DNA of 20,102 nucleotides from Clostridium sp. UBA699 (GCA_002298915.1 DBML01000002.1:1-20102), one strand, 5' to 3'. Positions 7,465 to 14,847 are shown, counted from the stretch's first letter. Numbers and translations are program-made. The notes: generated by a model not told the origin, from the letters alone.

Positions 7465-9081
7465 TTACATTTCCAGAATAAGCTTCTTTACTTTCAGTAT
7501 GGATGTGTAGCTCATCGAGAACTCGTCGAGCCCGTATTCGACCAGCAGCTTGACGGCATCCTCGTCCGAAGCCATCTCGCCGCACATACCGCACCACTTT
7601 CCTTCCTTGTGCGCCGCATCTATGGTCATCTTTATCAGCCTCAGTATGGCTGGATGCATAGGCTTGTATAGGTACGACACCTTTTCGTTGCCCCTGTCGG
7701 CAGCAAAGGTGAACTGTATGAGGTCGTTCGTTCCTATGCTGAGGAAGTCGGCATGCTTTGCCAGCTCGTCAGCGCAGACGGCCGCTGCAGGGACCTCGAC
7801 CATTATGCCCACTTCGATATTTCGGTCATAATCTAAATATTCGTTGTCCAGTTCCCTCTTGCACTCCTCGATCAGGTCCTTCACCGCAAGGAACTCCTCG
7901 ACGGTTGATATCATCGGGATCATTATCTTCAGGCTGCCGTATGCTGACGCCCTTAGAAGCGCCCTGAGCTGGACCTTGAAGATATCCTTCCTGTCGAGGC
8001 AGAGCCTTACAGCCCTGTACCCCAGGAAAGGGTTTGTCTCCTCTGGAATATGGAGATAGGGAAGGGGTTTGTCTCCACCTATGTCCAGCGTCCTGATGAT
8101 GACGGCTTTGCCCTGCATCTTCTGGACCGCAGCTTTGTACGCTTCGAACTGCTCCTTTTCATTAGGCAGCCTGTCCCTGTCGAGGTACAGAAGCTCTGTC
8201 CTGAAAAGGCCGATTTCGTCGCCTCCATTTTCTATAACGAAGTCTACCTCCTCCGGCTTTCCTATGTTGCCTGCGACCCTGATCTTCTTGCCGGATTTTG
8301 TGGATACGGTTATGTTCTTGAGGCTCTTGAGCTCTTCCTTCTCTTTCTCATATTCTTCCTTTTTCCTGCGGTACCTGTTCAGCGTCTCAGTGTCTGGGTT
8401 TATGAACACCTGTCCAAGAATGGCGTCAACTATGAGTATGTCTCCGTTCTTGACAACCTTTGTTATGTCGTTCAGGCCGGCTACGGAAGGTATCCCCATG
8501 CTCCTAGCCATTATGGAGCTGTGGGAGGTCTTGCCCCCCAGGTCCGTCACAAAGGCGATCACGTTCTTATGGTTAAGCTGAGCCGTTTCCGATGGGGTCA
8601 GGTCATGCGCAACTATCACGGTGTCCTTCTCTGAGGTTTCAAGGCCCGCCACCGCCATGCCAAGGAGGTTCGAGAGGATCCTGTTTCCAACATCCTTAAT
8701 GTCTGACGACCTGGCCTTCATGTAGTCGTCCTGCATGGAATCGAAAATCGAAATGTACATGTCCATTACTTCCTGCATGGCTTTCTCCGCGTTCACGATA
8801 TTCGATTCGATGTTGCTCTCGACGGCCCCTATGAATTCAGGGTCTTCTAGAAGCATCAGATGGCTCTCAAAAACTGCTGCATTTCCTTCGCCGATCTCCT
8901 CGCTGACCTTGTCCCTTATCTCTGTCAGCTGCTGCCTGGATTTATCTATGGCCCTGTAGAGCCTCTCTTTTTCAGAGATAACATTGCTTATCTTTTTCTG
9001 TATAATTTTACTTTGGTAGCTTCCTCTTATGAGTGCGCGGCCAATTGCATAACCCGGCGAAGCTGGAATGCCTACTTTCAT
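7465..9081 (-). CDS. ptsI: phosphoenolpyruvate-protein phosphotransferase (PTS enzyme I)
   Basis: Enzyme I takes phosphate from phosphoenolpyruvate and passes it to HPr, starting sugar phosphotransfer. The order of domains is normal: N-terminal HPr-binding and phosphohistidine domain with GGKTSHSSIMARSMGIP (active His187), then the PEP-binding barrel with the catalytic MCGEMASD (Cys500). It ends at residue 538, about 35 short of the usual 570-575, stopping soon after SYTSILKVKKL; the last helix of the barrel domain is reduced or missing. The start has GGAGGGG in front. It follows fumarase beta by 54 bases and no HPr or enzyme II gene is present. A nitrogen-PTS or dedicated regulatory role is possible, but no GAF domain is present. 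Confidence 0.9.
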   Translation of the reverse strand: MKVGIPASPGYAIGRALIRGSYQSKIIQKKISNVISEKERLYRAIDKSRQQLTEIRDKVSEEIGEGNAAVFESHLMLLEDPEFIGAVESNIESNIVNAEKAMQEVMDMYISIFDSMQDDYMKARSSDIKDVGNRILSNLLGMAVAGLETSEKDTVIVAHDLTPSETAQLNHKNVIAFVTDLGGKTSHSSIMARSMGIPSVAGLNDITKVVKNGDILIVDAILGQVFINPDTETLNRYRRKKEEYEKEKEELKSLKNITVSTKSGKKIRVAGNIGKPEEVDFVIENGGDEIGLFRTELLYLDRDRLPNEKEQFEAYKAAVQKMQGKAVIIRTLDIGGDKPLPYLHIPEETNPFLGYRAVRLCLDRKDIFKVQLRALLRASAYGSLKIMIPMISTVEEFLAVKDLIEECKRELDNEYLDYDRNIEVGIMVEVPAAAVCADELAKHADFLSIGTNDLIQFTFAADRGNEKVSYLYKPMHPAILRLIKMTIDAAHKEGKWCGMCGEMASDEDAVKLLVEYGLDEFSMSYTSILKVKKLILEM

Positions 9082-9135
9082 AAAACCCCTCCCCCCAACG
9101 ATAATTTCGAAAATTGTCTATTATTCAATTATACT

Positions 9136-9693
9136 TCATTTGGAGGAATTTAGATACTCTCTCTGTCCAATTTCATACAGGTCATTGCCTTCGCAGTCTA
9201 TGACGACCATCACCGGGAGATCCTCTACCTCAAGCCTCCTGATAGCCTCGGACCCCAGCTCCTCGTACGCAACCACCTCTGACTTCTTTACCGCCCTTGC
9301 CATGAGGGCAGCCGCCCCTCCGATCGCTGCAAAGTAAACCGCGCTGTTCTTCTTGATGGATTCCTTGACCTCCTTCGACCTGCTTCCCTTGCCTATCATC
9401 CCCTTGAGGCCTATATCCATGAGCCTGGGCGCGTAGGGGTCCATCCTGTAGCTTGTTGTGGGACCCGCCGAGCCGATCACATTGCCTGGTTTGGCTGGGC
9501 TCGGGCCTACATAGTATATAATCGCATCCTTGACGTCTATCGGGAGCTCCTTACCCTCATCGAGCAGGGCGACCAGCTTTTTATGGGCCGCGTCCCTTGC
9601 TGTGTATATTACTCCTGAGATAAGCACCCTGTCGCCGACTTTGAGTGTCCTTGCCACATCTCCTGTGAGCGGGGTGTGAATTCTGATTTCCAT
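9136..9693 (-). CDS. class I fumarate hydratase beta subunit (or mesaconase/tartrate dehydratase beta)
   Basis: The 185-residue protein is the C-terminal half of class I (4Fe-4S) fumarases, here as a separate subunit. It starts MEIRIHTPLTG and contains AGPTTSYRMDPYAP and GLKGMIGKG, all typical of the beta chain that completes the substrate site. The ATG at 9693 is 8 bases after GGAGG; upstream GTG and ATG codons in frame are too close to that site. It works with the alpha subunit encoded just before, 14 bases away. The family also includes L-tartrate dehydratase and mesaconase, which sequence inspection cannot separate. Confidence 0.88.
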   Translation of the reverse strand: MEIRIHTPLTGDVARTLKVGDRVLISGVIYTARDAAHKKLVALLDEGKELPIDVKDAIIYYVGPSPAKPGNVIGSAGPTTSYRMDPYAPRLMDIGLKGMIGKGSRSKEVKESIKKNSAVYFAAIGGAAALMARAVKKSEVVAYEELGSEAIRRLEVEDLPVMVVIDCEGNDLYEIGQREYLNSSK

Positions 9694-9707
9694 CTGCATT
9701 ACCTCCA

Positions 9708-10550
9708 CTAAAGTGTGATTTCCTTGTGTCTTGTCACGTGACAGTTTATGTTCACCGCCACCGGCAGTCCAGCAATGTGCGTCGGGAACTTCTCTATGTT
9801 TACAGCCAGCGCCGACGTCTTTCCCCCAAACCCCTGAGGACCTATGCCGAGTTCGTTTATCTTCCGGAGCAGCTCCTCCTCGAGGTCCCTGTAGAAAGGA
9901 TCCTCGTTCCTCTGTGAAAGGGATCTTGTCAGAGCTTTCTTTGCAAGGAGCGCAGCCCTGTCAAAGGTGCCTCCGATGCCTACCCCAACAACTACGGGCG
10001 GGCATGGGTTCGGCCCCGCTTCCTTTACCGTCTTCAATATGAACTCCTTTACGCCTTCTATGCCGTCGGCAGGCTTCAGCATCTTTATCTGGCTCATGTT
10101 TTCTGAACCGAAGCCCTTAGGTGCCACCATGATCCTCAGCTTGTCCCCGGGCACCATATCGTAGTAGATGACAGCCGGAGTATTGTCTCCGGTGTTGACC
10201 CTATTGATAGGGTCTCCCACCACAGACTTCCTCAGGAAGCCTTCCGAGTAGCCAAGCCTAACTCCTTCGTTCACCGCATCCCCTATGCTGCCTCCTGTAA
10301 TGTGGACATCCTGCCCTATTTCAATGAACACGCAGGCCATACCTGTGTCCTGGCACATAGGCACATTCTCGTCCTTTGAAATCTCTACGTTTTCGAGTAT
10401 CTTCTCAAGAATGTCCTTCGCCACCGGCCAGGTCTCCTCTGCTTCGGCTCTGACTATGGCCTCCCTGACATCGGCCGGAAGGAAGTAGTTCGCTTCTATG
10501 CAGAGCGTTTTTACAGCATCCCTTATATCATCAACATTTATTTCTTTCAC
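9708..10550 (-). CDS. class I fumarate hydratase alpha subunit (or mesaconase/tartrate dehydratase alpha)
   Basis: The 280-residue protein is the iron-sulfur half of a heterodimeric class I hydro-lyase that adds water to fumarate, or to a close analogue such as mesaconate. The three cysteines expected to hold the 4Fe-4S cluster are visible in VPMCQDTG, GPNPCPPVVVG and NINCHVTRH. It starts with GTG at 10550, and this GTGA overlaps the stop of the glutamate-mutase-like gene by four bases, so translation is coupled. The stop is TAG, and the beta subunit follows at once. The neighbouring glutamate-mutase-like gene makes mesaconase worth considering, since that hydratase acts two steps after glutamate mutase. 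Confidence 0.9.
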   Translation of the reverse strand: MKEINVDDIRDAVKTLCIEANYFLPADVREAIVRAEAEETWPVAKDILEKILENVEISKDENVPMCQDTGMACVFIEIGQDVHITGGSIGDAVNEGVRLGYSEGFLRKSVVGDPINRVNTGDNTPAVIYYDMVPGDKLRIMVAPKGFGSENMSQIKMLKPADGIEGVKEFILKTVKEAGPNPCPPVVVGVGIGGTFDRAALLAKKALTRSLSQRNEDPFYRDLEEELLRKINELGIGPQGFGGKTSALAVNIEKFPTHIAGLPVAVNINCHVTRHKEITL

Positions 10551-11734
10551 GCTTCGTTTCCCCTTTCAATCTCTTCTCTTTCCTGGAGCTTCCTCCTGTT
10601 GAACCTCTTCAGCTCTTCGCTCAAAGGAACCTTTCCGGCGTTCAGATATCTGACTGCGCCTAGCCTGTCCCTTGCCGCGGTCAGCTCGCCAAGGCAGTAG
10701 CTTCCAGGGCCGGAGGGCAGGTCAAGCACCCCTTCCCTGAAGGATTTCAGAACGCCGGCTGCCAGGTTCCCTGCACCTGCCTCCAAAACCCTGCTCACTA
10801 TGCATTTAGTTTCGGCCTTTATAATGGCTATCTCCGTCTCAACCTCCTTGGAAAGGGGGAGCCTCTGTCCGAAAAGCATGTTCAGAAGCTGCTTTGCCTC
10901 CTCAGCTTCCTTCCACTCTATCACAACCTTGTCTGCGCCTGCCAGAACGGCCGCCATGACTCCGTACGCGGCTCCCGCCGCCTGAAGCTGCCCGTTGTCC
11001 CTGAATTCGCTCTCCATCTGGTGGACGGCTGCGGTTAGCCTTACACTCCCCCTGCCGAAAAGCTGGAGGTATTCCCCTGCCTGCTCCAGGAGGGCGAGAG
11101 TTGCAGCTGTATCCTGTATCAGGTTCCCGCACTGCCTATGTGCGAGGGTGATGTCCTTGACCCCCTGTTCTGCGGCCATGAGCATCTCGAGAATAGCCAC
11201 AGCGTTCGAAACGCTAGGCGGGACCAGCAGCCCCGATGGCGGAACGCTGGTTTCCCTGTTTATCGGTATTCCGCACTCGTCGTAGAAGCTGACGAGGCGG
11301 TCACAGTACCTCCAGTCGCAGAGCGACTGCTCAAGGTTGAAGTCTCCCTCGAAAGGTACCCCGTACGAGATGCCGCCTCCCGCTATCGAGGTCCAGCCTG
11401 ATGCGCAGAGCAGCTCGCACTTGACCTTTGCCTCTGCTCCTGCAATCCTTCCCTGGACAGGCATATCCAGCTCCTCGAAGAGCTTTCGCAGACCGCTCAG
11501 TGTCATGTGTTCAGGGTCGGCTGCCATGATGTCCCCGGACATACCAGCCTGAAGGAGCGTGAGCCCCTTCTCACGGGCCGCCCTGATTTTATAGCAGCAG
11601 CTCCTGTGCACCGGCATATCCAGGAGATATTCAGTTGACTCGATAAGATTTATTTCTTCGCCCTGAGGGAAACCGGCCGAGACCTTGACCCTCTCCTGTG
11701 CGAACCTTTCATCAGACCATCTACCGTTTTCCAT
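10547..11734 (-). CDS. degenerate methylaspartate (glutamate) mutase epsilon-subunit-like protein
   Basis: This 395-residue protein resembles GlmE along its length: WSDERF near the start, GWTS-x-x-GGGISYGVP (113-127), LCDWRYCDRLVSFYDE, GLLVPPSVSNAV, LPLSKEVETEIAIIKAETKC and DRLGAVRYLNAGKVP near the end. True GlmE chains are about 480 residues. From remembered GlmE numbering, the catalytic Glu171 is Ala118 here, Arg66 is not conserved, the segment with Arg100 is deleted, Arg149 survives as Arg96, Tyr177 as Tyr124, and Tyr181 is Phe128; the segment with the Lys326/Glu330 cofactor contacts is also shortened. No B12-binding sigma subunit gene is nearby. Glutamate mutase activity is therefore unlikely; the fold may be reused. 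It is 22 bases after gntR and overlaps fumarase alpha. Confidence 0.8.
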   Translation of the reverse strand: MENGRWSDERFAQERVKVSAGFPQGEEINLIESTEYLLDMPVHRSCCYKIRAAREKGLTLLQAGMSGDIMAADPEHMTLSGLRKLFEELDMPVQGRIAGAEAKVKCELLCASGWTSIAGGGISYGVPFEGDFNLEQSLCDWRYCDRLVSFYDECGIPINRETSVPPSGLLVPPSVSNAVAILEMLMAAEQGVKDITLAHRQCGNLIQDTAATLALLEQAGEYLQLFGRGSVRLTAAVHQMESEFRDNGQLQAAGAAYGVMAAVLAGADKVVIEWKEAEEAKQLLNMLFGQRLPLSKEVETEIAIIKAETKCIVSRVLEAGAGNLAAGVLKSFREGVLDLPSGPGSYCLGELTAARDRLGAVRYLNAGKVPLSEELKRFNRRKLQEREEIERGNEA

Positions 11735-11756
11735 TGCAGATCTCCTTCCTTGGGGG

Positions 11757-12731
11757 CTAGCTGTTCCCCTTCAATTCCACAATCTTAGATTTGAGAGCTT
11801 TGACGGATCCGTCATCAAGACCGTAAAGGAACTGGATAATATCCTTGCCCTCCCCGGCTATTTCCCGAACCTCCTTGTATCTGCCCGGCGACACGATTAT
11901 AACGTCGGAGTTCGAGATGAGCCTCTTGAGCTCGTTTTTGTCCGTGGTGTTGGAGTATTCTATGTCGATGCTGCCCAGGCCGGCCTTCTCAAGCGCTCCC
12001 CTGGCCTTGAACATGAACTCCTTCGACATGCAGATGAAGCCGAAGGCGGTCTCAAGAGGGAACCTGGCTATTTTGACTATCGTCTCCAGATCAGGGTTTA
12101 TTGCGACGCCAATTATGTCCTTGTCATACCTTTTGGTGAGGTTGACAATCTCGTTGACGTGGTTGAAGGTGGCAATTATGACCTGCGACTTTTCAAGTAT
12201 CGTCTCGGTCTCTGCTGACATTTCCTTTATGTCCTTGATGGTGAGAGGGACAACGTTCATGTTAGTCCTCGTGCTGAGCTGCTTGCTGAACATCTTCGAC
12301 TGCTCCTCGTTGCACTCCACGTACACCGCGGTAATCTTGCTCATCATGTCCTTCTTCTCTTTCACCCTGTGCAGTACAATCTCGACAAACTCCTCGGCGT
12401 CCATTCCCGCTTCGAGGGCTTCCTCGAACCCGAGGTCGACAAATTTAACTATCTTTTCCTTAATGTTCTGGGCCTTCCATGGGTTCGCTTCCTCTGCAAC
12501 GAAAGTGCCCCTGCCCTGGTAGGACTTGAGAACACCGTCCTGCTCAAGCTCCTTGTAAGCTGTGCTGATCGTGTTCCTGCTCACTTCGAGCTGCTCTGAC
12601 AGCACTCTCTCTGTAGGTATCTTTGTTCCCACCTTGAGATCGCCGCTCTTGATCATGTCCATGATCTGTTTCTTAACCTGCATGTAGAGCGGAACCCCGC
12701 TATCCTTCACAATCTTAATATCTATCTTCAT
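11757..12731 (-). CDS. GntR-family transcriptional regulator
   Basis: The 324-residue protein has a clear GntR winged helix at about 10-78, including PLYMQVKKQIMDMIKSGDL, PTERVLSEQLEVSRNTISTAY and the wing GRGTFVA. The 240-residue C-terminal part is not one of the common short YtrA tails; it alternates strands and helices in two alpha/beta lobes (VYVECNEEQ, VIIATFNHV, VAINPDLETI, VIIVSPGRY), suggestive of a ligand-binding fold, but I cannot name it. It heads the operon with the mutase-like and fumarase genes, so it probably controls them and itself. An AGGGGG site precedes the ATG. The stop is TAG. Confidence 0.88.
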   Translation of the reverse strand: MKIDIKIVKDSGVPLYMQVKKQIMDMIKSGDLKVGTKIPTERVLSEQLEVSRNTISTAYKELEQDGVLKSYQGRGTFVAEEANPWKAQNIKEKIVKFVDLGFEEALEAGMDAEEFVEIVLHRVKEKKDMMSKITAVYVECNEEQSKMFSKQLSTRTNMNVVPLTIKDIKEMSAETETILEKSQVIIATFNHVNEIVNLTKRYDKDIIGVAINPDLETIVKIARFPLETAFGFICMSKEFMFKARGALEKAGLGSIDIEYSNTTDKNELKRLISNSDVIIVSPGRYKEVREIAGEGKDIIQFLYGLDDGSVKALKSKIVELKGNS

Positions 12732-12744
12732 CGCCCCCTGTAAT

Positions 12745-12770
12745 ATTGGCTCATTGGCTCATTGATTGGC
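12745..12770. repeat. tandem ATTGGCTC repeats in the gntR leader
   Basis: ATTGGCTC occurs twice head to tail (12745-12752, 12753-12760) and is followed by the related ATTGATTGGC. It lies between the gntR promoter and start codon, a fitting place for an operator of the GntR protein itself, although it does not resemble the usual palindromic GntR site. Confidence 0.4.
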
Positions 12771-12788
12771 TTAATCCACTTTGTATAA

Positions 12789-12817
12789 ATATTACTATAT
12801 TAGCACCAAATCTTCAA
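12789..12817 (-). promoter_or_regulatory. promoter of the gntR-led operon
   Basis: On the minus strand TTGAAG (12817-12812) is followed after exactly 17 bp by TAATAT (12794-12789). It points toward gntR with a leader of about 50 bases carrying the ATTGGCTC repeats. Confidence 0.55.
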
Positions 12818-12837
12818 GTGGTAAATGCCTGAATCCA

Positions 12838-12866
12838 TTGACACCAGACGATATCGGTATTACAAT
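12838..12866 (+). promoter_or_regulatory. promoter of rex1-lysR
   Basis: A perfect TTGACA (12838-12843) and TACAAT (12861-12866) are separated by 17 bp, a strong sigma-A promoter about 35 bases upstream of the rex1 ribosome site. The 24-bp palindrome at 12851-12874 covers the spacer and -10 box, so binding there would block transcription. Confidence 0.75.
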
Positions 12867-12874
12867 ATCGATAT
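12851..12874. promoter_or_regulatory. 24-bp palindromic operator at the rex1 promoter
   Basis: Two arms, ATATCGGTAT and ATATCGATAT, are separated by TACA. The same architecture (10-bp arm, 4 bases, 10-bp arm) appears at 14536-14559 and 14792-14815. The overlap with the rex1 -10 box suggests repression, most simply autoregulation by Rex1 or Rex2, or by the LysR protein. Confidence 0.65.
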
Positions 12875-12907
12875 AAAGATATTTATTACCGGGGAGGTAT
12901 ACATATA

Positions 12908-13570
12908 ATGAAGGAAAAGAAGGAAGCTTCCGTGTCGATCTCAGCCCAGGCTCTCCGCAGGATGCCCTACTACCTGCACTTCCTCAAGAAGCTGCAGCTT
13001 GAAGGCAGGTCCGTAGTCGCAGCCCCAGAGATAGCGGGGAGCCTCAAGCTGAACGAGGTCCAGGTACGAAAGGACCTTGCCGCTGTGAGCAAATCAAAAG
13101 GCAAACCGAGATCTGGATTCCCTGTCAGCGAGCTCATTGAAAACATGGAGGAGTTTCTCGGCTACCGGAACATAGACGATGCCGTGCTGGTTGGAGCCGG
13201 TTCCCTTGGGAGGGCGCTTCTTTCCTACAAGGGATTCGCGAGCTACGGCCTCAACGTAGTCGCCGCGTTCGACCTTGACGACAGCGTTGTTGGCTCAGAG
13301 ATATGCGGCAAGGTTGTGCTGCCTGCCTCGAAGCTTTGCGACATGTGCAGGAGGCTCGGCATAAACATCGGAATCATAGCCGTACCAGCTGACCAGGCCC
13401 AGGAAGTATGCGACACGCTCGTGTCCTGCGGCGTGCTTGCAATCTGGAATTTCGCTCCGGTGCACCTGTCCACCCCTGATAACATACTCGTCCAAAACGA
13501 GAACATGGCCGCTTCCCTGGCGATGCTGTCGAAGCATCTCCGCGATAGCTTCGACAGGCAGCGGGATTAA
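12908..13570 (+). CDS. rex: Rex-family redox-sensing repressor (copy 1)
   Basis: The 220-residue protein has the Rex layout: a winged helix with EVQVRKDL (50-57), then a Rossmann domain with GAGSLGRALLSY (96-107), which senses NADH/NAD+, and a C-terminal helix after NENMAASLAMLSKHL that is swapped in the dimer. Rex normally represses fermentation and alcohol genes when NADH is low. The wing after the recognition helix reads GKPRSGF (65-71), where common Rex proteins have GKRGVGY, a difference shared with the second copy downstream. GGGGAGG lies 10 bases before the ATG. It is followed after 14 bases by lysR. Confidence 0.92.
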   Translation: MKEKKEASVSISAQALRRMPYYLHFLKKLQLEGRSVVAAPEIAGSLKLNEVQVRKDLAAVSKSKGKPRSGFPVSELIENMEEFLGYRNIDDAVLVGAGSLGRALLSYKGFASYGLNVVAAFDLDDSVVGSEICGKVVLPASKLCDMCRRLGINIGIIAVPADQAQEVCDTLVSCGVLAIWNFAPVHLSTPDNILVQNENMAASLAMLSKHLRDSFDRQRD

Positions 13571-13584
13571 GGAGGCTCGAAGAT

Positions 13585-14523
13585 ATGAATACGATGTATT
13601 ACAAATACGCAGTCGAGGTTGACTGCACACGATCGATCACCCAGGCGGCAGAAAACCTGTTCATGGCCCAGCCCAACCTGAGCAAAGCCATAAAGGAGCT
13701 TGAGGATACCCTTGGTATTGTCATTTTCAAAAGGACCTCAAAGGGCGTAGTGCCCACGCCCAAAGGATCGGAGTTCCTCGTATACGCGCGCAACATCCTG
13801 TCAGAGCTGGAGAAGATGGAGTCCCTAAGCGTGCCGAAATCAGACGGCAGGCAGAACTTCAGCGTTTCAATCCCGAGGGTAAGCTACATCTCCAAGGGCT
13901 TCACCAGCTTTGCAGCCGAGCTTGATCCCGACAAGGAGATAGAGGTAGACATACAGGAGACCAATTCCCTGGAGACCATAAACAGAGTTGCTGAAGGCTC
14001 CTTCAGCTTCGGGATCATACGCTACCAGAACAAATACGAAAGCTACTTCCTGGATTATCTCGAATACAAGAACCTGTGCTGCGACCTCATATGGGAGTCG
14101 GAATTCGTTGCCCTCATGTCCCGATATCACCCGCTTGCAGAGGCCGATTCTGTCGGCTGCGAGGAACTCTGCAGCTACACAGAGATTGTCCACGGGGATA
14201 CGGTTATACCGTACCTGAACTCCAAAGAGACAAGGAACAACCTGGAGCCGGGCCGTCCCTGCAAAAGGATATACATCTACGAGAGGTGCAGCCAGTTCGA
14301 CATGCTGGCGCACATGCAGTCCGCTTTCATGTGGGTGTCGCCTGTTCCGGATGAGATGCTAAACCGCTACGGGCTGGTCCAGAGGAGCTGCACGGCACCG
14401 TTCAACAGGTTCAAGGACCTCCTAGTCTATCCAAAGGGGTACAGCTTTTCTGACCTTGACAAGAAGTTCATAGACAAGATATATTCAGCAAAGAACGAGG
14501 TTGCCTTCCAGGAATACAGATAA
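13585..14523 (+). CDS. LysR-family transcriptional regulator
   Basis: The 312-residue protein has an N-terminal helix-turn-helix (1-60; CTRSITQAAENLFMAQPNLS then IKELEDTLGIVIFKR) and a C-terminal effector domain (about 90-300) of two lobes. LysR proteins usually bind a small molecule and activate a nearby gene. The ATG at 13585 follows GGAGG by 10 bases, and the gene is cotranscribed with rex1. The nearest likely target is the alcohol dehydrogenase gene, which begins after a 375-base gap on the same strand. The inducer cannot be inferred. Confidence 0.9.
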   Translation: MNTMYYKYAVEVDCTRSITQAAENLFMAQPNLSKAIKELEDTLGIVIFKRTSKGVVPTPKGSEFLVYARNILSELEKMESLSVPKSDGRQNFSVSIPRVSYISKGFTSFAAELDPDKEIEVDIQETNSLETINRVAEGSFSFGIIRYQNKYESYFLDYLEYKNLCCDLIWESEFVALMSRYHPLAEADSVGCEELCSYTEIVHGDTVIPYLNSKETRNNLEPGRPCKRIYIYERCSQFDMLAHMQSAFMWVSPVPDEMLNRYGLVQRSCTAPFNRFKDLLVYPKGYSFSDLDKKFIDKIYSAKNEVAFQEYR

Positions 14524-14533
14524 ACCAGTATGC

Positions 14534-14568
14534 GCATATCGATATCGGAATATCGATATGCTTTTTTT
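14534..14568 (+). terminator. intrinsic terminator of rex1-lysR, containing a 24-bp palindrome
   Basis: A perfect 12-bp stem (GCATATCGATAT with its complement), a CGGA loop and seven T residues form a textbook terminator 10 bases past the lysR stop. Its inner 24 bp (14536-14559) match the palindromes at the rex1 promoter and before adh, so the DNA may also bind the same regulator. Confidence 0.8.
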
Positions 14569-14717
14569 ATATTACCGGACCGGCACGTCCTCTGATATTA
14601 TTAAAGCATAGCAGATTTGAAAATCTCTGCTGCTGGGATTGCATCCTGTTCGATAGCGCTCAGCACTTAAGCGTTAATACTCAAAACCATCAATTTCTTT
14701 TAATTTAATCCACACAC

Positions 14718-14756
14718 AAAACAGCTGCTGGACCACCCTTTTCCAGCAGCTGTTTT
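14718..14756. terminator. long hairpin in the lysR-adh gap
   Basis: AAAACAGCTGCTGG and its exact complement make a 14-bp stem with an 11-base loop; the A and T ends of the arms and a following GTTTTTG give it the look of a terminator usable in both directions. The rex1-lysR transcript already has a terminator 150 bases upstream, so this one may end a separate short transcript or stop read-through before adh. I see no open frame in 14570-14717; a short hairpin around AGCAGA/TCTGCT (14611-14632) is also present. Confidence 0.55.
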
Positions 14757-14791
14757 GCACCCGTTTTTGTTCCACAAACACCTAAACAAGC

Positions 14792-14815
14792 ATATCGATA
14801 TCAGAATATCGATAT
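14792..14815. promoter_or_regulatory. 24-bp palindromic operator upstream of adh
   Basis: Two perfect ATATCGATAT arms are separated by CAGA. It is almost identical to the copy in the lysR terminator and close to the one at the rex1 promoter. It lies about 85-105 bases before the adh start. Unlike the terminator copy it has no T run, so a role as a protein-binding site is the simplest reading. Confidence 0.65.
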
Positions 14816-14847
14816 ATAGCATTTATATTATGCAGTCGCCTTCATCC

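Noticed and set aside
7451..7597. A 49-residue N-terminal extension of the thioredoxin frame
   Set aside because: It overlaps the end of enzyme I, is arginine-rich unlike thioredoxins, and a strong AGGAGG sits just before the internal ATG at 7450.
8050..8634. 194-codon plus-strand frame inside ptsI
   Set aside because: It is antisense to a conserved enzyme with intact catalytic motifs; no independent support.
11845..12522. 225-codon plus-strand frame inside gntR
   Set aside because: It is an antisense shadow of the regulator gene; composition is low-complexity (Ser/Leu rich) and no start signal is visible.
14580..14598. Sigma-54 promoter (GGCACG resembling the -24 element)
   Set aside because: The -12 element reads CTGAT rather than TTGC(A/T), lacking the essential GC, and no sigma-54 activator gene is nearby.
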